Shown here in pieces: positions 11,254-19,338 of a stretch of 64,000 nucleotides of DNA. Positions within the stretch are counted from its first letter, which is position 1, and each line of letters opens with the position of its first letter. The notes below the pieces were generated by a model, which worked only from the letters and a program-made list of their open reading frames with translations, made no database searches and was not told the DNA's origin. The position numbers were made by a program, and so were the translations under genes. Source of the DNA: Ignavibacteriales bacterium (GTDB taxonomy: Bacteria; Bacteroidota; Ignavibacteria; Ignavibacteriales; Ignavibacteriaceae); the NCBI GenBank assembly GCA_016709155.1, contig JADJEI010000013.1:248001-312000 (forward strand). Reading direction: 5' to 3'.

Positions 11254-12204
11254 ATGTCCTTTTTCGATTTTAAGATATTTGCAGGCAGTTCCAACTATCC
11301 ACTTGCTGAAAAAATAGCAAGGCAGTTGAATAAATCCCTGGGGTTGATCGAACTAAAGCGGTTTAGTGATGGAGAAATTTGGGCTAAGTATCGCGAAAAT
11401 ATTCGCGGGTCAGATGTTTTTATTGTTCAGTCCACTAATCCTCCGGCTGAAAATCTATTAGAACTTTTAATAATGATTGATGCTGCTAAAAGAGCTTCTG
11501 CCAGAAAAATAACAGCGGTAATTCCCTATTTTGGATATTCGCGTCAAGATAGAAAGGATCAGCCAAGAGTTTCTATCACGGCAAAGTTAGTTGCAAACCT
11601 TATCACTGTTGCAGGCGCTGATCGAGTGATGACTATGGATTTGCACGCGGCTCAGATTCAAGGATTTTTTGATATTCCGTTTGACCATTTATACGGATCA
11701 TCTGTATTCATCGGTGAGTTTGATAAAATTAAAGAGAACCTTGCAGTAGTCTCGCCAGATGTTGGCGGAATAAAAATAGCGAGGTCTTATGCAAAGCGTT
11801 TAGATTCTCCACTTGTGGTGATTGATAAAAGAAGGCCAAGCCAAAATCTTACAGAAGTGGTAAATATTATTGGTGAAGTTGATGGGAAGAATGTTTTGTT
11901 AGTTGATGATTTGATTGATACTGCTGGAACTTTTGTTGGTGCAATTGAAGCACTCAAAGCAAAGGGAGCAAAGGATGTGTTTGGTGCAGTAACCCATCCA
12001 TTGCTTTCGGGACCCGCAACCGAGCGTATATTAAATTGCGGTATCACAAGTCTTTTTGTTTCTGATACTATTCCTATTCATAATGATGAAATTGTTAAAA
12101 CTAAAATAAACATCGTGTCAGTAGCTGGCATTTTTGCAGAGGCTATCAGACGCACATTTAAAAATGAATCAATAAGTTCGCTTTTTGATGTTGATAAAGG
12201 ATAA
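11254..12204 (+). CDS. prs: Ribose-phosphate pyrophosphokinase (PRPP synthetase)
   Basis: Makes PRPP from ribose 5-phosphate and ATP for nucleotide, His and Trp synthesis. The 316-residue length is standard. Visible motifs include the ATP/Mg-binding DLHAAQIQGFF near residue 129, the SPDVGGIKIARSYAKRL region that follows, and the PRPP-binding loop VDDLIDTAGT near 215-225. A strong promoter lies directly upstream. There is no obvious Shine-Dalgarno before the ATG. rplY follows after 15 bases, so prs, rplY and pth probably form one transcript. Confidence 0.97.
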   Translation: MSFFDFKIFAGSSNYPLAEKIARQLNKSLGLIELKRFSDGEIWAKYRENIRGSDVFIVQSTNPPAENLLELLIMIDAAKRASARKITAVIPYFGYSRQDRKDQPRVSITAKLVANLITVAGADRVMTMDLHAAQIQGFFDIPFDHLYGSSVFIGEFDKIKENLAVVSPDVGGIKIARSYAKRLDSPLVVIDKRRPSQNLTEVVNIIGEVDGKNVLLVDDLIDTAGTFVGAIEALKAKGAKDVFGAVTHPLLSGPATERILNCGITSLFVSDTIPIHNDEIVKTKINIVSVAGIFAEAIRRTFKNESISSLFDVDKG

Positions 12205-12219
12205 TCTGTTGGAGAAAAA

Positions 12220-12864
12220 ATGAAAAAAATAATATTAAGTGCAAGTAAAAGAATGACCGGGAACAAATCACTCATTAATCAAGCGAGAAAATCAGGGAGA
12301 GTTCCTGGAGTTTTTTACTCAGCTCATCATGAACCAATATCAATTGAAGTTGCTGAAAATACAATAAACCCCTTAGTTTATACTGCTAAAACTCATTTGA
12401 TAGGATTAGAGTTGGAAGGTAAAGAAGAATCTGAATGCATCCTGAAAGATGTTCAGTTCGATCCTGTTACAGATAAAGTAATTCATTTTGATTTAATCGG
12501 ATTGACTAAAGGTGAAACAATTGAAGTTGAAGTGCCGGTTAAAATATTAGGAAGTGCAGTCGGTGTTAAAGATGGTGGAATCCTTCAGCAAGTTCTTCAC
12601 AAAGTTCAGGTAGAATGTTTACCCAAGGACATCCCGGATCATATTGAAGTTGAAGTTACAAATTTAAAGATTGGTGCTTCTATACATATAAAGGATCTGC
12701 AAATGGACGCGATCAAGTTTACTAATCTCCCTGATAGTGTAATTATTAGTGTTACACATCCTAAAGTTGAAAAAGAACCGGTTGCAGGTGAAACAGCAGA
12801 AATTACAGAACCAGAAGTTATTGGCAAGGGTAAACCTTCTGAAGAAGAAGAAAAAGAGAAATAA
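12220..12864 (+). CDS. rplY: 50S ribosomal protein L25, CTC (long) form
   Basis: This 214-residue protein carries the N-terminal 5S-rRNA-binding L25 domain (about 1-95, with the conserved RKSGRVPGVFY near residue 26) followed by the beta-rich TL5/CTC C-terminal domain (about 100-190). A charged Glu/Lys tail ends it. The long form is common outside the gammaproteobacteria. A GGAG motif lies about 6 bases before the ATG. The prs-rplY-pth order is a widespread arrangement. Confidence 0.95.
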   Translation: MKKIILSASKRMTGNKSLINQARKSGRVPGVFYSAHHEPISIEVAENTINPLVYTAKTHLIGLELEGKEESECILKDVQFDPVTDKVIHFDLIGLTKGETIEVEVPVKILGSAVGVKDGGILQQVLHKVQVECLPKDIPDHIEVEVTNLKIGASIHIKDLQMDAIKFTNLPDSVIISVTHPKVEKEPVAGETAEITEPEVIGKGKPSEEEEKEK

Positions 12865-12878
12865 TATTTTTTATTTCT

Positions 12879-13457
12879 GTGAGAGTAATTCTTGGAATTG
12901 GAAACCCCGGCAGCAGATATTCTCGAACGAGACACAATGTTGGTTTTATGTTTTTAGATTACCTGGCTGTTAGAAATTCAATTTCATTTCAACCTTCCGA
13001 TTTCGATTACCATTTTGCTTCAGGCAAAATTGGAGATGAAGAATTTTTGTTAGTGAAACCCAACACATTTGTTAATAACAGTGGATTGGCAGCAATACAA
13101 TTGGTTGAAAAATATAATCTGAATTTAAATGCTTTGTTGGTAGCAGTTGATGATGTCAATATTGAATTCTCTAAATTCAGAATTAGAGTTTCTGGTGGAG
13201 ATGGCGGACACAATGGATTGAAATCTCTAATTTATCATTTGAACAGCGACCAGTTTGTTCGCATTAGATTTGGAATTGGCTCTGTTGATTTAATCCAGAG
13301 TTTGTCAAATTATGTACTCGGTGATTTTTTAGCAGAGGAACAAATTAAAATGAATAAAACTTTTAATTCCGCTGCTTCAATTGTTGAAATATTTATAGCT
13401 GCTGGAATCAAAGCTGCACTTGATAAAAATAGTAATTCAAATACTTTACCTAATTAA
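12879..13457 (+). CDS. pth: Peptidyl-tRNA hydrolase
   Basis: Releases tRNA from peptidyl-tRNA that drops off ribosomes. I accept the GTG at 12879 because it gives the canonical N-terminus MRVILGIGNPG directly. The catalytic histidine is at about residue 19 (TRHNVGF), the conserved VDDVN acid is near 90, and the SGGDGGHNGLKS block is intact. The 192-residue length is normal. It lies 14 bases after rplY with no visible Shine-Dalgarno, which suggests readthrough or coupled translation from rplY. Confidence 0.95.
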   Translation: MRVILGIGNPGSRYSRTRHNVGFMFLDYLAVRNSISFQPSDFDYHFASGKIGDEEFLLVKPNTFVNNSGLAAIQLVEKYNLNLNALLVAVDDVNIEFSKFRIRVSGGDGGHNGLKSLIYHLNSDQFVRIRFGIGSVDLIQSLSNYVLGDFLAEEQIKMNKTFNSAASIVEIFIAAGIKAALDKNSNSNTLPN

Positions 13458-13485
13458 TAATTCAATTTTCTAAAAGGAATTAATT

Positions 13486-15696
13486 ATGGATCTATCATTT
13501 CATATTGTCCCATTGTTTGGTGTACTTGCCTTAATTTATACAGTTTGGAAATCGTCCTGGATTTCAAAAAAAGATCCTGGCAACGAAAAGATGCAAAAAA
13601 TAGCAAGCCACATCTCTGAGGGCGCAATGGCATTTTTGAAAGCTGAATATAGAGTATTGATTTTCTTCGTTATAATTGTTGCCCTCCTCCTTGGCTTTAC
13701 CGCCGATTCTGATGTGTCTTCTCCATTAGTCGGAGTCTCTTTTGTTGTTGGTGCATTTTGCTCGGCACTGGCTGGTTTTATTGGAATGAAAGTCGCAACT
13801 AAAGCAAATGTTCGTACAACTAATGCTGCACGAACCAGTCTTGGTAAGGCATTGGAAATAGCATTTGCAGGTGGTTCGGTAATGGGTATGGGTGTTGTCG
13901 GACTTGGTGTTTTAGGTTTAGGCGGTTTGTTTGTTTTGTATTCTGATATGTTTGCTTCCGGCGCAAATTTTAATCAACAAAATTTAATAAGAGTAATCAC
14001 AATCATCACCGGTTTTTCATTCGGTGCTTCCTCTATTGCCTTATTCGCAAGGGTCGGTGGTGGAATTTACACCAAAGCAGCGGATGTTGGAGCGGACTTG
14101 GTCGGCAAAGTTGAAGCAGGCATTCCTGAAGATCATCCATTAAATCCTGCAACGATAGCCGATAACGTTGGTGATAATGTCGGTGATGTTGCCGGAATGG
14201 GCGCTGATTTATTTGAATCCTATGTTGGTTCCATAGTTGGGACAATGGTTTTAGGCGCATCATTTTTTGTTATTGAAGAATTCAAAGGTTATCACAATGG
14301 ATTAGGCGCTGTACTCCTGCCGTTAGTAATTGCCGGAGTTGGAATTGTTATGTCGATCATTGGAACTTTTTTTGTCCGTGTGAAGGAGGGTGGTGATCCT
14401 CAAAAAGCTTTAAATTTAGGCAATATAGTTGCCGGTTTATTAATGATCTTTTCTTCATGGTTCATTATTAAGTGGGCGTTGCCCGAATCATGGTATTTTC
14501 AGGATCCACTATTTGAATGGGCTGATCCTATTAAAGGAAATTATTATAGTTCCACAGGTATATTTATTGCGACGGTTGTTGGAATAGTATCGGGTTCCTT
14601 AATTGGAATTATAACCGAGTACTACACAGGCAGCGGTAAGGGTCCCGTAAAAAGTATAGCAAGACAGTCAGTCACCGGTGCTGCAACCAACATCATTGCC
14701 GGACTTAGTATTGGAATGCTATCAACCGCTTTACCTGTGATCATACTTGCTTTTGCTATTATAATAGCATTTAATTTTGGTGGTCTTTATGGGATAGCAA
14801 TCTCAGCAGTTGGAATGCTATCTATATTAGGCATTCAACTCGCCGTTGATGCATACGGTCCAATTTCGGATAATGCCGGCGGTATCGCTGAAATGTCCGA
14901 ACTACCAAAAGAAGTTAGAGGAAGAACAGACAAGCTTGATGCAGTTGGTAATACCACAGCTGCCATTGGAAAAGGATTCGCGATTGGCTCAGCGGCATTG
15001 ACTGCCTTAGCGCTTTTTGGCGCTTATATGACATCTGCAAATATACAGGCAATTGATATTTCGAAAGCTCAGGTTATGGCAGGCTTACTGATTGGGGCAA
15101 TGATTCCATTTTTGTTTTCAGCTCTTGCAATGATGGCGGTTGGAAAAGCTGCTATGTCAATGATAGAGGAAGTAAGACGGCAATTCTCAATGATTCCCGA
15201 ATTAAAAAATGCTTTAAATATAATGCGAAAGAATACAGGGAAAGAGAAATCCGAATGGTCTCAAGAAGATGTTAATGTTTTTGAACTGGCTGATGGTAAG
15301 GCTGAGTATAAAAAATGTGTGGAAATATCAACTAAGGCAGCTATCAAGGAAATGGTACTGCCTGGTTTACTTGCAATAGTAGTTCCTGTTGTAACCGGAC
15401 TATTAGGCGGTAAAGAAATGCTTGGAGGATTAATTGCTGGAGTGACAGTTTCCGGTGTGCTAATGGCGATTTTTCAGGCTAATGCTGGAGGTGCCTGGGA
15501 CAATGCAAAAAAAATGTTTGAAGAAGGAATTGAAGTTAATGGACAGAAATATTTTAAAGGTTCAGACGCACACAAAGCCGCAGTTGTTGGCGATACAGTA
15601 GGTGATCCTTTTAAAGATACTTCCGGACCATCATTAAATATTTTATTAAAACTGATGTCGGTGGTTGCACTTGTTATTGCACCACTTATTAAATAA
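13486..15696 (+). CDS. hppA: Membrane-bound ion-translocating pyrophosphatase, K+-dependent type
   Basis: A 736-residue polytopic inner-membrane protein that couples pyrophosphate hydrolysis to H+ or Na+ pumping. The pyrophosphate-binding motif DVGADLVGKVE is near residue 200, DNVGDNVGDVAGMGADL near 226, and DAYGPISDNAGG near 455. The GNTTAAIGKG segment near 488 has alanine where K+-independent enzymes carry lysine, which in this family marks the K+-dependent class. Whether it pumps H+ or Na+ cannot be decided by eye. A moderate AAAGGAATT site precedes the ATG. It sits directly after pth. Confidence 0.95.
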   Translation: MDLSFHIVPLFGVLALIYTVWKSSWISKKDPGNEKMQKIASHISEGAMAFLKAEYRVLIFFVIIVALLLGFTADSDVSSPLVGVSFVVGAFCSALAGFIGMKVATKANVRTTNAARTSLGKALEIAFAGGSVMGMGVVGLGVLGLGGLFVLYSDMFASGANFNQQNLIRVITIITGFSFGASSIALFARVGGGIYTKAADVGADLVGKVEAGIPEDHPLNPATIADNVGDNVGDVAGMGADLFESYVGSIVGTMVLGASFFVIEEFKGYHNGLGAVLLPLVIAGVGIVMSIIGTFFVRVKEGGDPQKALNLGNIVAGLLMIFSSWFIIKWALPESWYFQDPLFEWADPIKGNYYSSTGIFIATVVGIVSGSLIGIITEYYTGSGKGPVKSIARQSVTGAATNIIAGLSIGMLSTALPVIILAFAIIIAFNFGGLYGIAISAVGMLSILGIQLAVDAYGPISDNAGGIAEMSELPKEVRGRTDKLDAVGNTTAAIGKGFAIGSAALTALALFGAYMTSANIQAIDISKAQVMAGLLIGAMIPFLFSALAMMAVGKAAMSMIEEVRRQFSMIPELKNALNIMRKNTGKEKSEWSQEDVNVFELADGKAEYKKCVEISTKAAIKEMVLPGLLAIVVPVVTGLLGGKEMLGGLIAGVTVSGVLMAIFQANAGGAWDNAKKMFEEGIEVNGQKYFKGSDAHKAAVVGDTVGDPFKDTSGPSLNILLKLMSVVALVIAPLIK

Positions 15697-15717
15697 ATAA
15701 ACAAAATAATCCATAAA

Positions 15718-15766
15718 CCCTGCTCTCAGCAAACTGAGGGCCTAATGACCAAAGGGAGTTGTTCCT
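15718..15766 (+). promoter_or_regulatory. rpsF leader with small hairpin and Shine-Dalgarno
   Basis: The 5' leader of the rpsF operon has a short hairpin CTCAG-CAAA-CTGAG (15725-15738), flanked by CCC upstream and GG downstream that could extend it around a bulge. AAAGGGAGTT, a clear Shine-Dalgarno, follows before the ATG. S6:S18 autoregulation through rpsF leaders is known in other bacteria. Whether this hairpin is such an element is inference. Confidence 0.35.
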
Positions 15767-16171
15767 ATGAAAAAACAAACTTATGAAAGTGCTGTTCTAA
15801 TTAACGCAGCACTTGATGATGAACAAATTGATCAGATCCTTTCCAAAATAAAGGATAACATCACAAATAATGGTGGTGAAGTTTTGGAGATCGATAATTG
15901 GGGCAGAAAGCGTTTAGCTTATACGGTGAAGAAAAACAAAATTGGCTACTATGCAATATTTCGTTTCATTGCCCAACCAAGCATCGTTGCTAAACTTGAG
16001 AGACTGTACACTCTTGATGAAAACATTTTAAGATTTTTAACAATCAGTTTGACTAAAGAAGCACTTGAGCAAATCGAAATTAATAAAGCGAAAGTTATTG
16101 CCGAGACTGAGGAAGTTATCGTCCCGGAAGTGGTCCCTGAAGTGCTTGAAGGTGAGGGTGATGAAGAATAA
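15767..16171 (+). CDS. rpsF: 30S ribosomal protein S6
   Basis: The 134-residue product shows the S6 fold: the start MKKQTYESAVLINAAL, the WGRKRLAYTVKKNKIGYYAIF strand region in the middle, and the RLYTLDENILRFLTISL segment. An acidic Glu/Val-rich tail of about 30 residues extends beyond the core. It is the first gene of the classic rpsF-ssb-rpsR-rplI operon and has a strong Shine-Dalgarno. Confidence 0.96.
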   Translation: MKKQTYESAVLINAALDDEQIDQILSKIKDNITNNGGEVLEIDNWGRKRLAYTVKKNKIGYYAIFRFIAQPSIVAKLERLYTLDENILRFLTISLTKEALEQIEINKAKVIAETEEVIVPEVVPEVLEGEGDEE

Positions 16172-16207
16172 AAGTGATTTAAATCTCATTATAAAAGGGA
16201 GTTATTT

Positions 16208-16708
16208 ATGGCTGATCTAAAAATGCCTGAAATAAACTATGTTATAATTGCGGGCAATTTGACCAAAGACCCGGTCTTTAGAGAAACAAATAATCACACA
16301 CCTGTTGTTAATTTTTCTGTTGCTTCTAATCGAAGATATAAGGACAGTAACAATCAGTGGCAAGAGGATGTTTGTTATGTTGGTGTAGTTGCCTGGAATA
16401 AGCTTGCTGAAAGTTGCCGTGAAAGCTTAAAAAAAGGTTCGGCTATCTTAGTTGATGGCGAACTTCAAAGCAGAACATGGAAACCGGAGGAAGGTCATAG
16501 CAGGACGATTGTTGAAATTAAGGCGAGGAGAATTCAATTTCTTAATAGGCGTCTGAAAGGCTCTAATGGCGATAATGGGAATGGTTCTTTTGTCGAAGAT
16601 GAATATATCGTCGAGGATGATTCTCATATTGAAGGCAGTTCTATTGATTATACCGAGGATTCGTTCGATAAATTTTTATCAAATGAAGAATCTGATTTAT
16701 TAAAATAA
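16208..16708 (+). CDS. ssb: Single-stranded DNA-binding protein with atypical C-terminus
   Basis: The OB-fold domain (about residues 8-115) is clear: NYVIIAGNLTKDPVFRET, the VNFSVASNRRYKD strand and VGVVAWNKLAESC. It coats single-stranded DNA in replication and repair. The tail is acidic and Ser/Asp-rich but ends ESDLLK instead of the usual DDDLPF-type tip that recruits partner proteins. No frame change in the next bases would supply such a tip. A GGGAGTTATTT site precedes the ATG. It lies between rpsF and rpsR, the standard position of the main SSB. Confidence 0.92.
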   Translation: MADLKMPEINYVIIAGNLTKDPVFRETNNHTPVVNFSVASNRRYKDSNNQWQEDVCYVGVVAWNKLAESCRESLKKGSAILVDGELQSRTWKPEEGHSRTIVEIKARRIQFLNRRLKGSNGDNGNGSFVEDEYIVEDDSHIEGSSIDYTEDSFDKFLSNEESDLLK

Positions 16709-16721
16709 TTTGGAAAGAAAA

Positions 16722-16952
16722 ATGAAAAAAGAAATTAAACAAAAAAAAGTGTGTAGATTCACACAAAACAAAGTGAAGTATATTGATTATAAGGATATCA
16801 AATTATTACAGCGGTACGTTTCCGAGCAAGGTCGAATTATTCCGAAGCGGATTACAGGTACTAAATCTATATACCAGCGAGAACTAGCAATTGCCATAAA
16901 AAGAGCACGGCACCTGGCTTTGCTGCCTTTTGTTTCAGACACAGTAAGATAA
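16722..16952 (+). CDS. rpsR: 30S ribosomal protein S18
   Basis: I start at the ATG at 16722; an in-frame TTG at 16710 would add only four residues. The 76-residue product has the S18 core (YKDIKLLQRYVSEQGRIIP, then RITGTKSIYQRELAIAIKRARHLALLPF). There is only one N-terminal cysteine, so this is a zinc-free version. It partners with S6 on the ribosome platform and is cotranscribed with rpsF and ssb. Confidence 0.96.
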   Translation: MKKEIKQKKVCRFTQNKVKYIDYKDIKLLQRYVSEQGRIIPKRITGTKSIYQRELAIAIKRARHLALLPFVSDTVR

Positions 16953-16966
16953 TTTAGGAGAATAAC

Positions 16967-17410
16967 ATGAAAGTAATTTTAAGACAAAGTATCGAAGGAC
17001 TCGGACAAATTGGTGATGTTCTTGAAGTAAAAGATGGCTATGCCAGAAATTTTTTACTACCGAGAAATATCGCTTACACAGCACTAAAGGGAAATTTATT
17101 TGCTCTTGAAGAAGAGAAAAAAACAGTCAGGAAAAAAATCGGTAAAGAAATCGAAGCCGCTGAAAAAATTGGGTCCGAACTTGAAAAAGTTTCTGTGACA
17201 ATTCCTGTTCAGGTAGGTGAAGAAGATAAAATTTTCGGTACTGTTACCAGCCAAATGATTGCTGATTCTCTTAAAGAAAAGGGCTTTGATATTGATAAAA
17301 GACGCATTGAAATTGAAGAGCAGATTAAAGCTTTAGGCATTTATACTGTAAATATAAAACTTCATCAAAGTGTTAGTACTCAAATCAAAGTTTGGGTAGT
17401 TAGAGAATAA
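16967..17410 (+). CDS. rplI: 50S ribosomal protein L9
   Basis: 147 residues with the two-lobed L9 layout: the rRNA-binding N-domain (MKVILRQSIEGLGQIGDVLEV, DGYARNFLLP), a long charged connecting helix (about 50-75) and the C-terminal lobe. The AGGAG of TTTAGGAGAATAAC is well placed before the ATG. Last gene of the rpsF operon; a hairpin terminator follows about 20 bases later. Confidence 0.96.
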   Translation: MKVILRQSIEGLGQIGDVLEVKDGYARNFLLPRNIAYTALKGNLFALEEEKKTVRKKIGKEIEAAEKIGSELEKVSVTIPVQVGEEDKIFGTVTSQMIADSLKEKGFDIDKRRIEIEEQIKALGIYTVNIKLHQSVSTQIKVWVVRE

Positions 17411-17430
17411 ATATTCAATATTTAAAACTA

Positions 17431-17457
17431 AAAAGGAAAGCATTGCTTTCCTTTTTT
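17431..17457. terminator. Rho-independent terminator between rplI and rpmB
   Basis: A perfect 11-bp stem (AAAAGGAAAGC / GCTTTCCTTTT) with a 3-base loop is followed by a T run on the plus strand. The A run on its other side would make it work for the opposing rpmB transcript too, so it is probably bidirectional. Confidence 0.85.
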
Positions 17458-17495
17458 GATTTTAAATCTGGCCCTATAAATGGATTGTAAGAAAT

Positions 17496-17726
17496 TTAGA
17501 TCATATTACTTCTAACAAGCCTGGCAACTTCTGACGTGCCATTTTTGGAAATACCTTTTAAAGCTTTTGCTGATACTTTCAAAGTTATAAATCTGTTTAA
17601 TTCCTGAACCCAGATTCTTTTCTTCTGAAGATTCGGAAGAAATCTTCTTTTTCTTCTATTATGTGCATGGGAAACGTGATTGCCCGAAATAGGACCTATC
17701 CCACTTATTTGGCAGCGTCTTGCCAT
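17496..17726 (-). CDS. rpmB: 50S ribosomal protein L28
   Basis: 76 residues starting MARRCQISGIGPISGNHVSH, followed by the basic NRRKRRFLPNLQKKRIW segment typical of L28. Only one cysteine remains, so it is the zinc-free form. AGGAGTTTAAC before the ATG is a good Shine-Dalgarno. The gene is alone on the minus strand (no rpmG next to it) and divergent from tsaC. Confidence 0.94.
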   Translation of the reverse strand: MARRCQISGIGPISGNHVSHAHNRRKRRFLPNLQKKRIWVQELNRFITLKVSAKALKGISKNGTSEVARLVRSNMI

Positions 17727-17762
17727 GTTAAACTCCTTTTTTCTCGTTTCAAAATTGAATTG

Positions 17763-17791
17763 TAAATATAATAAAATCTTCTCTAAATCAA
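17763..17791 (-). promoter_or_regulatory. Probable rpmB promoter
   Basis: On the minus strand, TTG (17791-17789) is followed after 18 bases by TATATTTA (17770-17763), one base off the Bacteroidota TAnnTTTG element. It lies about 40 bases upstream of the rpmB ATG. Confidence 0.45.
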
Positions 17792-17927
17792 GACATTCTT
17801 CAATTAATAAAAATCACAAATTTCTCTATTAAGTAGTTGATTTTGCATTTTGAAATTTTAATAATATTATTACACTTAAAATTAGACCAGATCGAACAAC
17901 AAAGGTAATTTGAAATAGAAGGTAATT

Positions 17928-18539
17928 ATGGAATATTATGATCTGCATCCTGAAACGCCACAGCTTAGATTTATTAATAAAGCTGTCGAAAGACTTAAAT
18001 CTGGGGGCGTTATTATATATCCGACAGATACGATTTATGGACTTGGGTGTAATATTTATGAGAAATCTGCACTTGAAAGAATCTTTAGCATAAAAAGCGA
18101 AACCGGGACAAAACTTCTTAGTTTCGTTTGTGCGGATTTAAAAGATATCTCCAAATATGCTTTCGTTTCTGATTATGCCTATAGAGTCATGAAACGATTA
18201 CTTCCCGGACCATATACTTTCATACTTCCGGCTGCTAAACAAGTTCCCAAGAAATTATGGAGCAAAAGAAAAACCATAGGCATTCGAGTCCCCAATAATC
18301 CAATTGCTTTAAAATTGACCCGGGAACTTGGTAATCCTATAATCAGCACGAGTGTTACCAACAGAAAAGGGGAAGTGCTTTCTGATCCTTTCGAGATAAA
18401 AAATATTCTCGATTCCTCAGTGGATCTAATGCTGGCAAGTGGAAATCTTGGCGGAAGCCCATCCAGTATAATTGATTTAAGCGGCGAATCACCCGAAATT
18501 ATTCGTGAAGGTGTCGGCGATGTAAGCTTGTTTCAATAA
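17928..18539 (+). CDS. tsaC: L-threonylcarbamoyladenylate synthase (TsaC/YrdC/Sua5 family)
   Basis: Makes threonylcarbamoyl-AMP for the t6A modification of ANN-decoding tRNAs. The 203-residue length fits the short TsaC/YrdC form without the Sua5 C-domain. Conserved segments are YPTDTIYGLGCNIYEKSALE with IFSIKSE (nucleotide and threonine pocket) and the later PGPYTFIL and ISTSVT motifs. The ATG follows AGAAGGTAATT. It is divergent from rpmB and convergent with the SDR gene. Confidence 0.93.
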   Translation: MEYYDLHPETPQLRFINKAVERLKSGGVIIYPTDTIYGLGCNIYEKSALERIFSIKSETGTKLLSFVCADLKDISKYAFVSDYAYRVMKRLLPGPYTFILPAAKQVPKKLWSKRKTIGIRVPNNPIALKLTRELGNPIISTSVTNRKGEVLSDPFEIKNILDSSVDLMLASGNLGGSPSSIIDLSGESPEIIREGVGDVSLFQ

Positions 18540-18555
18540 ATCTGGATTTATTTTT
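18535..18555. terminator. Possible terminator after tsaC
   Basis: An 8-base inverted repeat AATAAATC / GATTTATT with a 2-base centre overlaps the tsaC stop codon and is followed by TTT. The stem is AT-rich and therefore weak, but it sits exactly between two convergent genes. Confidence 0.45.
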
Positions 18556-19327
18556 ATTGATTTCTGAGCACTTGAGTAGAAGATGCCTGCGCAAGTGGAG
18601 TCAAAATAATTTCATTAATATTAACGTTCTGCGGTCTTGAAGCACAAAATAAAACTGCTTCGGATACATCGTTAGGGGTTAAAGGTTTTAACCCTTCATA
18701 TACTTTTTTAGCTCGTATTTTATCACCGGAAAACCTTACCTCGGCAAATTCTGTCTCTACCATTCCCGGATCCACCGAACTAACTCTAATGCTTTTATCA
18801 AGTACATCAAGTCTTATAGATTGTGTAAGTGCTTTAACAGCAAATTTTGTCGCAGCATAAACATTTCCCGATGGGTAAACTTCATGACCGGCAGTTGATC
18901 CAATATTAATTATGTGACCTGATCCGCGATCTATCATCAAAGGGATTATCTCCCTGGAAACATACAATAAGCCTTTTATGTTAGTATCTATCATTTCTTC
19001 CCAGTGATCAATATTTGCAGTATATATTTTATCGAACCCTCGTGCAAGTCCTGCATTGTTTACTAAAATATCAATTGATTTCCATTCAATTGGAATCTTA
19101 TTTATTGAAGCTTTTACTTCAGTATAATTTTTAACATTTATTTGAAGAGGTAGGATTGAGATTTGATATTTATTTATTAGTTCGTTCTTTAGCTGATTCA
19201 ATCTTTCAATCCTGCGGGCACAAAGAATTAAATCAGCCCCTTCCTTTGCAAACGCAATTGCACAAGATTTTCCAATTCCGGAAGATGCACCGGTGATAAA
19301 AACTTTTTTTCCGATAAGATTATTCAT
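18554..19327 (-). CDS. SDR-family NADP-dependent oxidoreductase (YdfG-like)
   Basis: 257 residues with the classical short-chain dehydrogenase layout: TGASSGIGKS dinucleotide loop (about 11-20), LCARR just after the second strand (NADP-preferring), NNAG, the catalytic Ser in INIGSTAGHE, and YAATKFAVK with the Tyr/Lys pair. The SVDPGMVETEF segment is typical of YdfG-type serine/3-hydroxy-acid dehydrogenases. The exact substrate is not decided by sequence. Last gene of the leftward lon-pyk-amrS group, 11 bases after amrS. Confidence 0.88.
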   Translation of the reverse strand: MNNLIGKKVFITGASSGIGKSCAIAFAKEGADLILCARRIERLNQLKNELINKYQISILPLQINVKNYTEVKASINKIPIEWKSIDILVNNAGLARGFDKIYTANIDHWEEMIDTNIKGLLYVSREIIPLMIDRGSGHIINIGSTAGHEVYPSGNVYAATKFAVKALTQSIRLDVLDKSIRVSSVDPGMVETEFAEVRFSGDKIRAKKVYEGLKPLTPNDVSEAVLFCASRPQNVNINEIILTPLAQASSTQVLRNQ

Positions 19328-19338
19328 TTAATGATCCT

